NCBI RefSeq assembly: GCF_022869865.1
Contig: NZ_CP094984.1
Coordinates: forward strand, 1,302,001-1,366,000
Direction of reading: 5' to 3'
DNA: 64,000 bases
DNA from: Arthrobacter zhangbolii
Lineage (GTDB): Bacteria; Actinomycetota; Actinomycetes; Actinomycetales; Micrococcaceae
Of this stretch, positions 17,765 to 26,697 are shown one piece after another. The notes beneath the pieces are model-generated. The model saw nothing but the letters and a program-made list of their open reading frames with translations, did no database searches and was not told where the DNA came from. The first letter of the stretch is position 1, and every line of letters begins with the position of its first letter. A program made the position numbers and the translations under genes.

Positions 17765-19348
17765 ATGACCATCAACAACTCCCGTGCCCTGAATTCCGGG
17801 GACGGCTCCGCAGCAGGTTCCACGCCGGAACTGAGTCCCGCGGACATCCAGGGCGTCATCGACAGGATCCTCTCGAAGGAAAGTGCGGTTGAAACCAAAA
17901 CCGCGTCCGGCAGCGACCAGCGCCGCGGACGCGCACTGGCACTCGCGGAATCCGGTGAAGAACACTCCGTCCACGACGGTGAACAGCAGGATCTGGAGGA
18001 ACGCCGCGCACTGCGCCGCGTCGCCGGCCTTTCCACCGAACTCGAAGACGTTACTGAAGTCGAATACCGCCAGCTTCGGCTGGAACGGGTTGTCCTGGCC
18101 GGACTGTGGAGCGAAGGCACCGCTGCCGACGCCGAAAACTCCCTGAAGGAACTCGCAGCACTGGCAGAGACCGCCGGCTCCGAGGTCCTGGACGGGATCA
18201 TCCAGCGGCGCCTGAAGCCGGACCCCGGCACTTTCCTCGGTTCCGGCAAGGCACAGGAACTCAAGGACATTGTGATGGCCACCGGTGCCGACACCGTGAT
18301 TGTGGACAGCGAGCTGGCCCCGTCACAGCGCCGCGGCCTGGAAGACATAGTCAAGGTCAAGGTCATTGACCGTACCGCCCTGATCCTGGACATCTTTGCC
18401 CAGCACGCCAAGTCGCGTGAGGGCAAGGCGCAGGTGGAACTGGCACAGCTGGAATACCTGCTTCCCCGCCTGCGCGGCTGGGGCGAGTCCATGTCCCGCC
18501 AGGCCGGCGGCCAAGTGGGCAGCGCAAGCGCCGGCATGGGCTCGCGCGGACCCGGTGAAACCAAGATCGAACTGGACCGGCGGAAGATCCGCACCCGCAT
18601 GGCCAAGCTCCGCCGCGAAATCGCCGGCATGAAGCCGGCCCGGGAAACCAAGCGGGCCAACCGGCAGCGCAACGCCGTCCCCTCCGTGGCCATTGCCGGC
18701 TACACCAACGCAGGCAAGTCCTCCCTGCTCAACCGGCTGACCGACGCCGGGGTCCTGGTGGAGAACGCCCTGTTCGCCACCCTGGACCCCACCATCCGCA
18801 AGGCCCAGACCGAAGACGGTATCGGCTACACACTGGCGGACACCGTCGGTTTTGTCCGGTCCCTTCCCACCCAGCTGGTAGAGGCTTTCCGCTCCACCTT
18901 GGAGGAAGTGGCAGACGCCGATCTGATCCTGCACGTGGTGGACGCATCGCACCCGGACCCTGAAGGACAGATAGCCGCGGTCCGCACGGTGCTGGCCGAG
19001 GTGGATGCCCGCAAGGTGCCGGAGATCATCGTCCTGAACAAGGCCGACGCCGCCGATCCGTACGTGCTGGAACGGCTGCGCCAGCGCGAGAGCCGCCACG
19101 TGGTGGTTTCCGCACGCACCGGGGAAGGGATCCCGGAGCTGCTGCAGGCTATTTCCGAAGGAATTCCCCGCCCCGGAGTGGACCTGGAACTGCTGGTGCC
19201 CTACGAGCGCGGCGACGTCGTCTCCCGTCTGCACCAGCAGGATGCGGAGATTCTTTCCATGGAGCACGGGGAAACGGGGACCCGGCTGCACGTTATGGTT
19301 CGTGAGGGCCTGGCTGCCGAACTGGAGCCGTTTGTCGCCCATGCGTAA
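17765..19348 (+). CDS. hflX: GTPase HflX
   Basis: A 527-residue ribosome-associated GTPase; in other bacteria HflX splits stalled 70S ribosomes under stress. After an 85-residue N-terminal extension the HflX N-domain contains GTFLGSGKAQEL and DRTALILDIFAQHA, and the GMGSRGPGETKIELDRR loop. The G domain carries G1 GYTNAGKSS, G3 DTVGF and G4 NKAD. AAGGAG (17757-17762) precedes the ATG. The downstream helicase gene starts inside the hflX stop region, so the two are co-transcribed. Confidence 0.94.
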   Translation: MTINNSRALNSGDGSAAGSTPELSPADIQGVIDRILSKESAVETKTASGSDQRRGRALALAESGEEHSVHDGEQQDLEERRALRRVAGLSTELEDVTEVEYRQLRLERVVLAGLWSEGTAADAENSLKELAALAETAGSEVLDGIIQRRLKPDPGTFLGSGKAQELKDIVMATGADTVIVDSELAPSQRRGLEDIVKVKVIDRTALILDIFAQHAKSREGKAQVELAQLEYLLPRLRGWGESMSRQAGGQVGSASAGMGSRGPGETKIELDRRKIRTRMAKLRREIAGMKPARETKRANRQRNAVPSVAIAGYTNAGKSSLLNRLTDAGVLVENALFATLDPTIRKAQTEDGIGYTLADTVGFVRSLPTQLVEAFRSTLEEVADADLILHVVDASHPDPEGQIAAVRTVLAEVDARKVPEIIVLNKADAADPYVLERLRQRESRHVVVSARTGEGIPELLQAISEGIPRPGVDLELLVPYERGDVVSRLHQQDAEILSMEHGETGTRLHVMVREGLAAELEPFVAHA

Positions 19349-21392
19349 AAAGGGCGACACTCAGGGGCCGGAACAGGTCCTGGATCTGCTGGACACCGCA
19401 GTCTCGGCCATGGGCGGCCAAAACCGCCCGGGCCAGCATGAGATGGCCCGTCAGGTGGCTGAGGCCATCGAGACGGGCGATCACCTGCTGGTCCAGGCCG
19501 GAACCGGCACCGGCAAATCCCTCGCCTACCTCATTCCGCTGATTGCGCACGCGCTTGAAAGCGATAAGCCGGCGCTGGTTTCCACCGCCACGCTGGCCCT
19601 GCAGTCCCAGATTGTGGGACGGGACCTCCCGCGACTGCTGAAGACCCTCGAGCCCAAGCTGCCCCGTGAGGTGGACGTAGCGCTGCTCAAGGGCCGCAGC
19701 AACTATGTCTGCGTTCATAAGACCGGCGGCGGTTTCCCGGACGAGGACGACGACGCCGGCACGCTCTTTATGCTCGGTGAGGACCAGGCCGTGCCGCACC
19801 CTGCGCCTGCTTCCGGACCGACGTCGGCCCTGGGCCGCGATGTTGTCCGGTTGCGGGAGTGGGCCCAGGAAACAGAGACCGGGGACCGGGACGAGCTGCT
19901 TCCCGGTGTCAGCGACCGCGCCTGGCGGCAGGTTTCAGTGACTTCCATGGAATGCCTGGGCGCGCAGAAATGCCCGGTGGCTGAAGAGTGCTTTAGCGAA
20001 CGGGCGCGGGCCAAGGCGGCAGTAGCTGATCTGGTGATCACCAACCACGCCATGCTTGCCATTGCCGCCTTCGAAGGCCTGGCCGTGCTGCCCGACTACG
20101 ACGTAGTGGTCATTGACGAAGCGCACGAACTCCAGGACCGCGTCACGGGAGCCGTCACCGGACAGCTCTCCGGCACCATCATCTCCGCAGCGGTAGCGGC
20201 CGCCCGCAAACACACCTCCGCGAGCCTTGAGCCTCTTGCTGCGGCCGGGCGTGCCTTCGACCAGGTCTTTGCGCCGGTACCCTCGGGCCTGCTGGCCGCC
20301 GGCCTGTCCGAGGACCAGGAAATGGTGCTCGGCCATGTCCGAGAATCCACCCGGACGGCGCTGTCGGATTCCAAACCCGAAGGCCCGGATGCAGTGGACG
20401 GCGGGCGGCAGATGGCCCGCTCACGGCTGCTGGCTGTGCAGGAAATGTGCGAACGCATCCTCGATGCCGGCAATTCCGGCGAGGTCGTCTGGGCATCGCG
20501 GACGAGCACTTTTGCGCCCGGCGCCGGCTACACCGCGCCCGAAGAGGATTCGCCGCCCGTCATCAACGTGGCCCCGTTGTCCGTGGCAGGCCGGCTGCGG
20601 GAGGGACTCTTCGACGGGCATACCGTGGTCCTGACCTCGGCGACCCTTGCCATCGGCGCCGAGTTCGGCCCCGTGGCCGGCGCGCTGGGACTCCTGGGTG
20701 CCGGTGCCCCGAAATGGACGGGCACCGACGTCGGCAGCCCTTTCGACTACCCCCGCCAGGGTGTGCTGTACGTGGCGAAGGACCTGCCCAAACCGGGACG
20801 TGGAACCTCGCCGGAACAGCTCGACGAGATTGAGGCCCTGATCAAGGCCTCCGGAGGCGGTGCGCTGGGACTGTTCTCCTCCCGCCGGGCGGCCGAGGAA
20901 GCCGCCGAGGCGCTGCGTTCCCGCGTGGATTTCCCCATCCTGTGCCAGGGTGAATCCACCATGTCCGCCCTGGTCAAACAGTTTGCGGAGGATGACGAGA
21001 CCTGTCTGTTCGGCACCATGTCCCTCTGGCAGGGTGTTGACGTTCCGGGAGCCTCCTGCCGGCTGGTGATTATGGACCGGATCCCGTTCCCGCGCCCGGA
21101 TGATCCGCTGATGACCGCCCGCACCCGTGCCGTGGCCAAGGCGGGCGGCAACGGCTTTATGAGCGTTTCCGCCACCCACGCCGCCGTGCGGCTGGCACAG
21201 GGCGCCGGCCGGCTGATCCGGGCTTCCGGCGACAAAGGCGTGGTTGCGGTGCTTGATTCCCGCCTGGCCACCGCCCGGTACGGCAGCTTCCTGCGGGCAG
21301 CCCTGCCGCCCTTCTGGGCCACGACCGACCGGGCCGTGGTCCTGCAGGCACTGCAGCGGCTCGCCGGGCAGCCAGCGGACGCGGGAAGATGA
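19341..21392 (+). CDS. dinG: ATP-dependent DNA helicase, DinG/XPD type
   Basis: A 683-residue superfamily 2 helicase. Walker A is in AGTGTGKSLAYL, and the DEAH box is VIDEAHEL. Between them, four cysteines (one in NYVCVH, three in ECLGAQKCPVAEEC) can hold the iron-sulfur cluster of XPD/DinG enzymes. Motif VI lies near RLAQGAGRLIR. Such helicases unwind R-loops and damaged or structured DNA. ATG 19341 overlaps the hflX stop by 8 bases. A shared terminator separates it from convergent lexA. No LexA box was seen before hflX. Confidence 0.88.
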   Translation: MRKKGDTQGPEQVLDLLDTAVSAMGGQNRPGQHEMARQVAEAIETGDHLLVQAGTGTGKSLAYLIPLIAHALESDKPALVSTATLALQSQIVGRDLPRLLKTLEPKLPREVDVALLKGRSNYVCVHKTGGGFPDEDDDAGTLFMLGEDQAVPHPAPASGPTSALGRDVVRLREWAQETETGDRDELLPGVSDRAWRQVSVTSMECLGAQKCPVAEECFSERARAKAAVADLVITNHAMLAIAAFEGLAVLPDYDVVVIDEAHELQDRVTGAVTGQLSGTIISAAVAAARKHTSASLEPLAAAGRAFDQVFAPVPSGLLAAGLSEDQEMVLGHVRESTRTALSDSKPEGPDAVDGGRQMARSRLLAVQEMCERILDAGNSGEVVWASRTSTFAPGAGYTAPEEDSPPVINVAPLSVAGRLREGLFDGHTVVLTSATLAIGAEFGPVAGALGLLGAGAPKWTGTDVGSPFDYPRQGVLYVAKDLPKPGRGTSPEQLDEIEALIKASGGGALGLFSSRRAAEEAAEALRSRVDFPILCQGESTMSALVKQFAEDDETCLFGTMSLWQGVDVPGASCRLVIMDRIPFPRPDDPLMTARTRAVAKAGGNGFMSVSATHAAVRLAQGAGRLIRASGDKGVVAVLDSRLATARYGSFLRAALPPFWATTDRAVVLQALQRLAGQPADAGR

Positions 21393-21436
21393 CCCGGCTG
21401 GACCAGTCGATATGCGCGCGGATAAACACGTGCCGT

Positions 21437-21479
21437 TAAACAGCAGTGCCCCGGCCGGTAGCCGGGGCACTGCTGTTTA
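21437..21479. terminator. Bidirectional intrinsic terminator between dinG and lexA
   Basis: A perfect 19-bp inverted repeat (arms 21437-21455 and 21461-21479, loop CGGTA) ends in TTTA on one strand and mirrors that on the other. Confidence 0.9.
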
Positions 21480-21506
21480 GTCCCTGTGGGTATTTCGGTC
21501 TGGAGC

Positions 21507-22325
21507 CTAGAGGGAACGCATAACCGATACGACTTTGCCCATGATGGTCGCTTCGTCGCCCAGAATCGGTTCGTAGCGCGTGTTCTGCGGCAGCAGCCAG
21601 GTGTGCCCGTTGCGCTGGCGGAACGTCTTGACCGTGGCCTCGTCCTCCAGCAGGGCCGCGACGATGTCACCGTTCTCGGCGGTGGGCTGGCGCCGCACCA
21701 CCACCCAGTCGCCGTCGCAAATGGCCGCATCGACCATGGAGTCACCGGCAACCCGGAGCATAAACAGGTCACCGTGACCCACGAGTTGGCGGGGCAGGGG
21801 AACCACTTCTTCAACCTGCTGGTCGGCAAGGATGGGCCCGCCTGCGGCGATCCGTCCCACCAGGGGCACCATGGCCGTGTCGATTGCCGTGGTGAGGTCT
21901 GCCACCGCGCCGCCTGAGCCGGCCACGCCGGTAGCGGACCCGTCCTGCGCGGAGCTTTGACGTGTGACGGCATTGCCGGAACCGGAGGTGCCTGCGGACT
22001 CGGCGCCGGGGGCCTCGCCGTTACGGGAGGAACCGGCATCGCGCAGCAGCAGCGGAACCAGGATCTCCATGGCCCGGGGGCGCTTGGGGTCGCGGCGGAT
22101 GTAACCGAGTTTCTCCAGCTGGCTCAGCTGGTGGGTGACGCTGGAAAGGCTCGCCAGACCGACAATGTCGCCTATCTCGCGCATGGACGGCGGGTAGCCG
22201 TTGGTGCTAACCGAACGCTGGATGGTTTCCAGGATCTTGGTCTGGCGCGCAGTCAGGCCCTTGGAGCGGCCTGCCGGCGCGGCAGGGGGAGGGGTGCTGC
22301 CATTGGAAACAGTCCTGCGGGCCAC
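21507..22325 (-). CDS. lexA: SOS repressor LexA
   Basis: A 272-residue repressor that binds SOS boxes and cuts itself when RecA filaments form. The winged-helix DNA-binding domain covers about residues 24-90 ([20 protein letters not shown]). A Gly/Ser/Ala-rich linker of roughly 50 residues (95-143) is longer than usual. The S24 domain has cleavage site A161-G162, nucleophile S196 in GDSM and general base K233. The start is GTG 22325 with GAAGGGA just upstream. It is divergent from the LysM gene, with two candidate LexA boxes between, implying autoregulation. Confidence 0.96.
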   Translation of the reverse strand: MARRTVSNGSTPPPAAPAGRSKGLTARQTKILETIQRSVSTNGYPPSMREIGDIVGLASLSSVTHQLSQLEKLGYIRRDPKRPRAMEILVPLLLRDAGSSRNGEAPGAESAGTSGSGNAVTRQSSAQDGSATGVAGSGGAVADLTTAIDTAMVPLVGRIAAGGPILADQQVEEVVPLPRQLVGHGDLFMLRVAGDSMVDAAICDGDWVVVRRQPTAENGDIVAALLEDEATVKTFRQRNGHTWLLPQNTRYEPILGDEATIMGKVVSVMRSL

Positions 22326-22529
22326 GTCGGCTTCCCTTCACGGACGGCCCGCGGTTGCGGGCCGGTTGGTTCTGGCGGTTCTGGCGGTTTGAATCTGGCG
22401 GTCTGGTTCTGTCCGGGCGGTGCTGCAGCCCGGTCTTTGTCCGGTCCCGGCCGTTTTGTCAGAGGCGGATGGTTAGTTGGTTCCAGCCGCTTCCGATGGG
22501 TTCAACGCTAGGGGAGCGCAGCACGTTTA

Positions 22530-22545
22530 TCAAACATATATTCGA
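22530..22545. promoter_or_regulatory. LexA box, lexA-proximal
   Basis: TCAAAC-ATAT-ATTCGA differs from TCGAAC-N4-GTTCGA at two positions. It lies about 205 bases upstream of the lexA start. Confidence 0.65.
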
Positions 22546-22597
22546 GCGAGTCTCGACATTGTTCGTAGATAAGTGCTAGAAATGTTCGAGTACAACT

Positions 22598-22613
22598 TAG
22601 AACATACATTCGA
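22598..22613. promoter_or_regulatory. LexA box, LysM-gene-proximal
   Basis: TAGAAC-ATAC-ATTCGA differs from the consensus at two positions. It lies 68 bases from the first box and about 130 bases before the LysM gene. Confidence 0.65.
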
Positions 22614-22742
22614 GTCCGGGCTGCCGACACCTCGCTGGCTCCACCAGATGTTCGAATGCAGTTTCGAGCCGCAGTGTTTCCTCCCGTGCTTATTGCGGGC
22701 GGACGGCGGCAGCTCTGCGCTTCGGACCGGAAAGGTATTGAC

Positions 22743-23108
22743 ATGTCAGTACACGTACTTCCCGCTGTTCCTTCTGCAGCCGCACCCGCTTTATCCCAGG
22801 CACCTCTGCGCCTCACCCGCCGGGGCCGGCTTCTCCTGGTTGGAGCACCGCTGATGCTGACCTCGGCCGCCCTGCTGGTCTTCATTGGATTCTTCACCGC
22901 ACCCGCCATGGCCTCGGGCAACTCCCCGGAGCAGACCCGCACTATCCAGGTGAGCGTTTCGAACGGGGAATCCCTGTGGTCTCTCGCCACGGAATTCGCC
23001 CCTGACCGGGATCCCCGCACCGTAGTTGCCGACATCGTGGAACTGAACAACCTGGATGATGCCACTGTGCCGGCCGGCCGCCAGCTCTACATCCCGGTGA
23101 CGCGCTGA
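22743..23108 (+). CDS. LysM-domain membrane protein, probable SOS-induced division inhibitor
   Basis: A 121-residue protein with one membrane segment (about residues 36-58, LLLVGAPLMLTSAALLVFIGF) and a C-terminal LysM peptidoglycan-binding domain (about 70-120, VSNGESLWSLATEFAP ... VPAGRQLYIPV). Genes of this kind sit divergent to lexA in other actinobacteria; mycobacterial Rv2719c and corynebacterial DivS halt division during the SOS response. Position and the LexA boxes support the same role here by inference. GGAAAGG precedes the ATG at 22743. Confidence 0.75.
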   Translation: MSVHVLPAVPSAAAPALSQAPLRLTRRGRLLLVGAPLMLTSAALLVFIGFFTAPAMASGNSPEQTRTIQVSVSNGESLWSLATEFAPDRDPRTVVADIVELNNLDDATVPAGRQLYIPVTR

Positions 23109-23277
23109 CCTTCGGGAACCGGGCTCCTGCGTGCTGCATGCGGGAGCCGTCCCCTGCCTCAGGCTCGCGGACTGGTCTTTATCCGGGGACCGGTCTCCGC
23201 CTAGGGAGCGTTCTTCATGGAGGGACTTAGAAGTGCAGGCAGGCGGCCCGGATTCCGGAACTGTCCCCGCAGCGCCT

Positions 23278-23283
23278 TAAGCT
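23278..23283 (+). promoter_or_regulatory. -10 hexamer of putative leaderless hisC promoter
   Basis: TAAGCT, six bases, GTG at 23290. Confidence 0.5.
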
Positions 23284-23289
23284 GTACTG

Positions 23290-24390
23290 GTGAGTGAACA
23301 GCTGGAAAACCTGAACCGACTTCCCCTGCGCGATGACCTCAGAGGCCTGACGCCCTATGGGGCCCCGCAGCTGGATGTGCCGATCCTGCTGAACGTCAAC
23401 GAAAACACCCATGGACTGCCCGAGCACGTGCGCCGGGCCATCGTTGCCGAAGTGGAGTCCGCCGTCGGCGGGCTGAACCGCTACCCGGACCGGGAATTCA
23501 CCCAGTTGAGGGAAAAACTGGCACGGTACCTCGGCCACGGGCTGGTGCCGGAGAACATCTGGGCAGGCAACGGTTCCAATGAGGTTCTCCAGCAGATCCT
23601 GCAGGCTTTCGGCGGTCCCGGCCGGACGGCCATGAGCTTCCCGCCCACCTACTCCATGTACCCGTTGCTTGCCAGCGGTACCGGCACCGCCTACGTCACC
23701 GGCACCCGGGAAGCGGATTTCTCCCTGACCCCGGAATCGGCCGCCGCGCAGATTCGTGCCCAGGCACCGAACATCATCATTTTGTGCACGCCGAATAATC
23801 CCACGGGAACGGCCCTTGGCCTGGACGTCATCGAAGCTGCCTACGAAGCGGGCGAAGCGTCCAACGCCATCGTGGTGGTTGATGAGGCCTACGCGGAGTT
23901 CTCCCACGCCGATACCCCCAGCGCCCTGCAGCTGCTGCCGGGACGGGAACGCCTGATCATTTCCCGCACCATGTCCAAGGCCTTTGCCCTGGCCGGGGCT
24001 CGGATCGGATACCTGGCTGCAGCACCCCAGATTGCGGATGCCCTGCGCCTGGTCCGGCTGCCCTACCACCTCTCGGCCATCACCCAGGCCACGGCCAACG
24101 CCGCGCTGACCCATGCCGATGCCCTCCTTTCCAATGTGGAGGACATTAAGGGCCAGCGTGACCGGATCGTGCGGGAGCTGACGGACCTCGGACTGGACCC
24201 CGCACCCTCGGACGCAAACTTCGTGCTCTTCGGCGGCATGGAGAACCCCCGCGCTGTCTGGGAAGGCCTACTGGAAGCCGGCGTCCTGGTTCGGGACATC
24301 GGCATTGAGGGCCATCTCCGCGTCACGGCCGGTACGGAAGCTGAAACGGATACCTTCCTTACCGTGCTGCGGTCCCTGCTTCCGGCCTGA
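23290..24390 (+). CDS. hisC: Histidinol-phosphate aminotransferase
   Basis: A 366-residue fold-type I PLP aminotransferase acting at the seventh step of histidine synthesis. The pyridoxal lysine is K230 in SRTMSKAFALAGARIG. The family features NENTHGLP, CTPNNPTGTALG and VVDEAYAEF are present. The GTG at 23290 follows TAAGCT at leaderless distance. It opens the his cluster hisC-hisB-hisH-small protein-priA; hisG, hisF, hisI and hisD are elsewhere. About 115 bases separate it from hisB. Confidence 0.93.
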   Translation: MSEQLENLNRLPLRDDLRGLTPYGAPQLDVPILLNVNENTHGLPEHVRRAIVAEVESAVGGLNRYPDREFTQLREKLARYLGHGLVPENIWAGNGSNEVLQQILQAFGGPGRTAMSFPPTYSMYPLLASGTGTAYVTGTREADFSLTPESAAAQIRAQAPNIIILCTPNNPTGTALGLDVIEAAYEAGEASNAIVVVDEAYAEFSHADTPSALQLLPGRERLIISRTMSKAFALAGARIGYLAAAPQIADALRLVRLPYHLSAITQATANAALTHADALLSNVEDIKGQRDRIVRELTDLGLDPAPSDANFVLFGGMENPRAVWEGLLEAGVLVRDIGIEGHLRVTAGTEAETDTFLTVLRSLLPA

Positions 24391-24505
24391 ACGGCCCGCC
24401 GTCCGCGGCGGCCACGATTCCGGGACCCGGCCGCACCGGGACTAAACTGAGAACCTGCCGGAGCTTTGTCCATTGCTCCGACCCCGACCTTCCTGAAGGA
24501 ACCCC

Positions 24506-25123
24506 ATGACTGTGGAGACCGCTACCGGACGCACTGCCCGCCTTGAGCGGACCACGAGTGAATCGTCCGTCCTCGTTGAACTGGACCTGGACGGCACCGG
24601 CCGCGCAGACATCAGCACCTCCGTGCCGTTCTACGACCACATGCTGAACGCGCTGGCCAAGCACTCCCTGATGGACCTCACCGTCCGGGCCACCGGCGAC
24701 ACGCACATCGATGTCCACCACACGGTCGAGGACATTGCCATCAGCATCGGCGAGGCACTCAAGACCGCCCTGGGCACCAAGGCAGGCATCCGCCGGTTCG
24801 GCGAGGCTACTGTTCCGCTGGACGAGGCGCTGGCCCACGCCGTCGTCGATATCTCCGGACGCCCCTACCTGGTGCATTCCGGCGAACCGGCCGGACAGGA
24901 ATACCACCTGATCGGCGGGCACTTCACCGGCTCGCTTACCCGGCACGTGTTTGAAGCCATCACCCTGCACGCCCAGATCTGCCTGCACATGCGGGTGCTG
25001 GGCGGGCGGGACCCGCACCACATTGTCGAAGCGCAGTTCAAGGCCTTCGCCCGCGCCCTTCGCGCCGCCGTGGAATCGGATCCGCGGGTAGAGGGAATTC
25101 CGTCCACGAAGGGCGCCCTGTGA
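24506..25123 (+). CDS. hisB: Imidazoleglycerol-phosphate dehydratase
   Basis: A 205-residue manganese enzyme of histidine synthesis. The two pseudo-repeated metal-binding regions are visible: [13 protein letters not shown] and [17 protein letters not shown] in the first half, and the matching HLIGGHF and [16 protein letters not shown] in the second. It is the single-function form without the phosphatase domain, as usual in actinobacteria. AAGGAA precedes the ATG. Its stop overlaps the hisH GTG by 4 bases. Confidence 0.96.
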   Translation: MTVETATGRTARLERTTSESSVLVELDLDGTGRADISTSVPFYDHMLNALAKHSLMDLTVRATGDTHIDVHHTVEDIAISIGEALKTALGTKAGIRRFGEATVPLDEALAHAVVDISGRPYLVHSGEPAGQEYHLIGGHFTGSLTRHVFEAITLHAQICLHMRVLGGRDPHHIVEAQFKAFARALRAAVESDPRVEGIPSTKGAL

Positions 25124-25758
25124 GTGCCCGCAACGTCACGGTCCTGGACTACGGCTCCGGAAACATCCGCTCAGCCGTCCGCGCCCTTGAGCATGCCGGT
25201 GCGAACGTTACCCTCAGCGCCAGGCCCGACGACGTCCTGAACGCGGAAGGGCTCGTGGTCCCCGGCGTCGGTGCCTTCGCGGCCGTGATGCAGGGACTCA
25301 AAGACGTGGATGCCCTCCGCATGATCGGCCGCCGGGTTGCCGGCGGGCGCCCGGTGCTGGGTATCTGCGTGGGCCTGCAGGTCCTCTTCGAGGAGGGCGT
25401 GGAACACGGCGTCCGCACCAAGGGCATGGGCGAATGGCCCGGAGTGGTGGAGCGGCTTGCTGCCGACGTCGTGCCCCACATGGGCTGGAACACCGTGACA
25501 CCGCCGGAAGGTTCAGCGCTGTTCGAGGGCCTCGAGGACGAACGGTTCTACTTCGTGCACAGCTACGGCGTGCAGAAGTGGGACTTCGACGTCACCCAGC
25601 CTGCCATGCGCCCGCCCCAGGTCACCTGGGCGGACCACGGCGGACCCTTTATTGCCGCCGTTGAGAACGGCGCCCTGTCAGCCACCCAGTTCCACCCGGA
25701 AAAGTCCGGCGAAGCCGGCGCTGCGCTGCTGAACAACTGGCTGAAGACACTGGGCTAG
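25120..25758 (+). CDS. hisH: Imidazole glycerol phosphate synthase, glutaminase subunit
   Basis: A 212-residue class I glutamine amidotransferase that feeds ammonia to HisF. The nucleophile is C83 in [10 protein letters not shown]; the His-Glu pair lies in TQFHPEKSG near the C-terminus. The GTG at 25120 overlaps the hisB stop, indicating translational coupling. hisF is not in the window. Confidence 0.95.
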   Translation: MSARNVTVLDYGSGNIRSAVRALEHAGANVTLSARPDDVLNAEGLVVPGVGAFAAVMQGLKDVDALRMIGRRVAGGRPVLGICVGLQVLFEEGVEHGVRTKGMGEWPGVVERLAADVVPHMGWNTVTPPEGSALFEGLEDERFYFVHSYGVQKWDFDVTQPAMRPPQVTWADHGGPFIAAVENGALSATQFHPEKSGEAGAALLNNWLKTLG

Positions 25759-25763
25759 CGGCT

Positions 25764-25922
25764 ATGTGGAGCATTGTTCTTATGGGCCTGGCCGGTCTGC
25801 TGATTGGCGGTGCGGTGTCCTTCCGCAGCCAGGGCATGTCCAAAATTATTGTTATCAGTTTCTGGGTTTTGGCCGGAATGGCCCTGCTGGGTGCCTACCT
25901 GCTGACCCTTAACCTCTCCTGA
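25764..25922 (+). CDS. Small membrane protein within the his operon (52 residues)
   Basis: An ATG at 25764, five bases after the hisH stop, opens a 53-codon frame ending TGA 25920-25922, just before the priA ATG at 25946. The product is almost entirely hydrophobic, with two predicted membrane helices ([14 protein letters not shown] and [20 protein letters not shown]) joined by a short basic loop RSQGMSK. It fits the gap between two genes read in the same direction, so it is probably translated as part of the operon. Similar small two-helix proteins have been seen between hisH and priA in relatives, but I know of no function. Confidence 0.6.
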   Translation: MWSIVLMGLAGLLIGGAVSFRSQGMSKIIVISFWVLAGMALLGAYLLTLNLS

Positions 25923-25945
25923 CCCCACCACCGAAAGCACAAGAG

Positions 25946-26695
25946 ATGCCCTTCAGCGAAACCCCCGTCCTTGAACTCCTGCCCGCCGTTGATGTGGCTG
26001 ACGGCCAGGCCGTGCGCCTTGTGCAGGGCGAAGCCGGCAGCGAGACCAGCTACGGCGATCCGCTGGATGCCGCCCTTGCCTGGCAGAATGACGGCGCGGA
26101 CTGGGTCCATCTGGTGGATCTGGACGCCGCCTTCGGCCGCGGCTCCAACCTGGACCTGCTCAGCCGCGTGGTGAAATCCCTGGACATCAAGGTGGAACTG
26201 TCCGGCGGCATCCGCGACGACGAGTCACTGGACAAGGCCCTGGAACTCGGTGCGGCACGCGTCAACCTCGGCACCGCTGCACTGGAGAACCCCGAGTGGA
26301 CCGCCAGCGCCATTGCCCGCTACGGCCAGGCCATCGCCGTCGGCCTCGATGTCCGCGGCACCACGCTGGCGGCACGCGGCTGGACCAAGGAAGGCGGCGA
26401 CCTCTGGGAGGTGCTGGCCCGCCTGGAGGAAGCCGGCTGCCCGCGCTACGTGGTCACGGACGTGACGAAGGACGGCACGTTGCGCGGACCGAACATCGAG
26501 CTGCTGCGCGAGGTGCTGAAGCGTACCGACCGCCCCGTGGTGGCTTCCGGCGGCATCTCGAGCCTGGATGACCTGGCAGCCCTGCGCGAGCTGGTTCCCC
26601 TGGGCCTGGAAGGAACCATTGTGGGCAAGGCGCTCTACGCCGGTGCCTTCACCCTGCCGCAGGCCTTTGACGTCGCCGGGCACCCGGACCGCTGA
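25946..26695 (+). CDS. priA: Phosphoribosyl isomerase A (bifunctional HisA/TrpF)
   Basis: A 249-residue TIM-barrel isomerase. In actinobacteria PriA acts on both ProFAR (histidine) and PRA (tryptophan), which compensates for a missing trpF. The first catalytic aspartate is D16 in [10 protein letters not shown]. The [10 protein letters not shown] phosphate loop, the [14 protein letters not shown] segment and the [10 protein letters not shown] loop follow. Dual function is inferred from lineage and motif; sequence alone cannot exclude a plain HisA. It is followed 2 bases later by the SseB-family gene. Confidence 0.92.
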   Translation: MPFSETPVLELLPAVDVADGQAVRLVQGEAGSETSYGDPLDAALAWQNDGADWVHLVDLDAAFGRGSNLDLLSRVVKSLDIKVELSGGIRDDESLDKALELGAARVNLGTAALENPEWTASAIARYGQAIAVGLDVRGTTLAARGWTKEGGDLWEVLARLEEAGCPRYVVTDVTKDGTLRGPNIELLREVLKRTDRPVVASGGISSLDDLAALRELVPLGLEGTIVGKALYAGAFTLPQAFDVAGHPDR

Positions 26696-26697
26696 GA

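Larger units (their letters stand above)
22326..22742. promoter_or_regulatory. Divergent SOS control region between lexA and the LysM gene
   Basis: No gene is seen in these 417 bases. They hold three TCTGGCGG units (22371-22378, 22380-22387, 22394-22401) in the lexA leader, two LexA-like boxes (22530, 22598), further GTTCGA half-sites (22584, 22650) and the ribosome-binding site GGAAAGG at 22729-22735 for the LysM gene. Local AT content is clearly higher around the boxes. Confidence 0.6.

Noticed and set aside
22574-22589. A third full LexA box at the GTTCGA half-site
   Set aside because: The partner half (TGCTAG) does not resemble TCGAAC.
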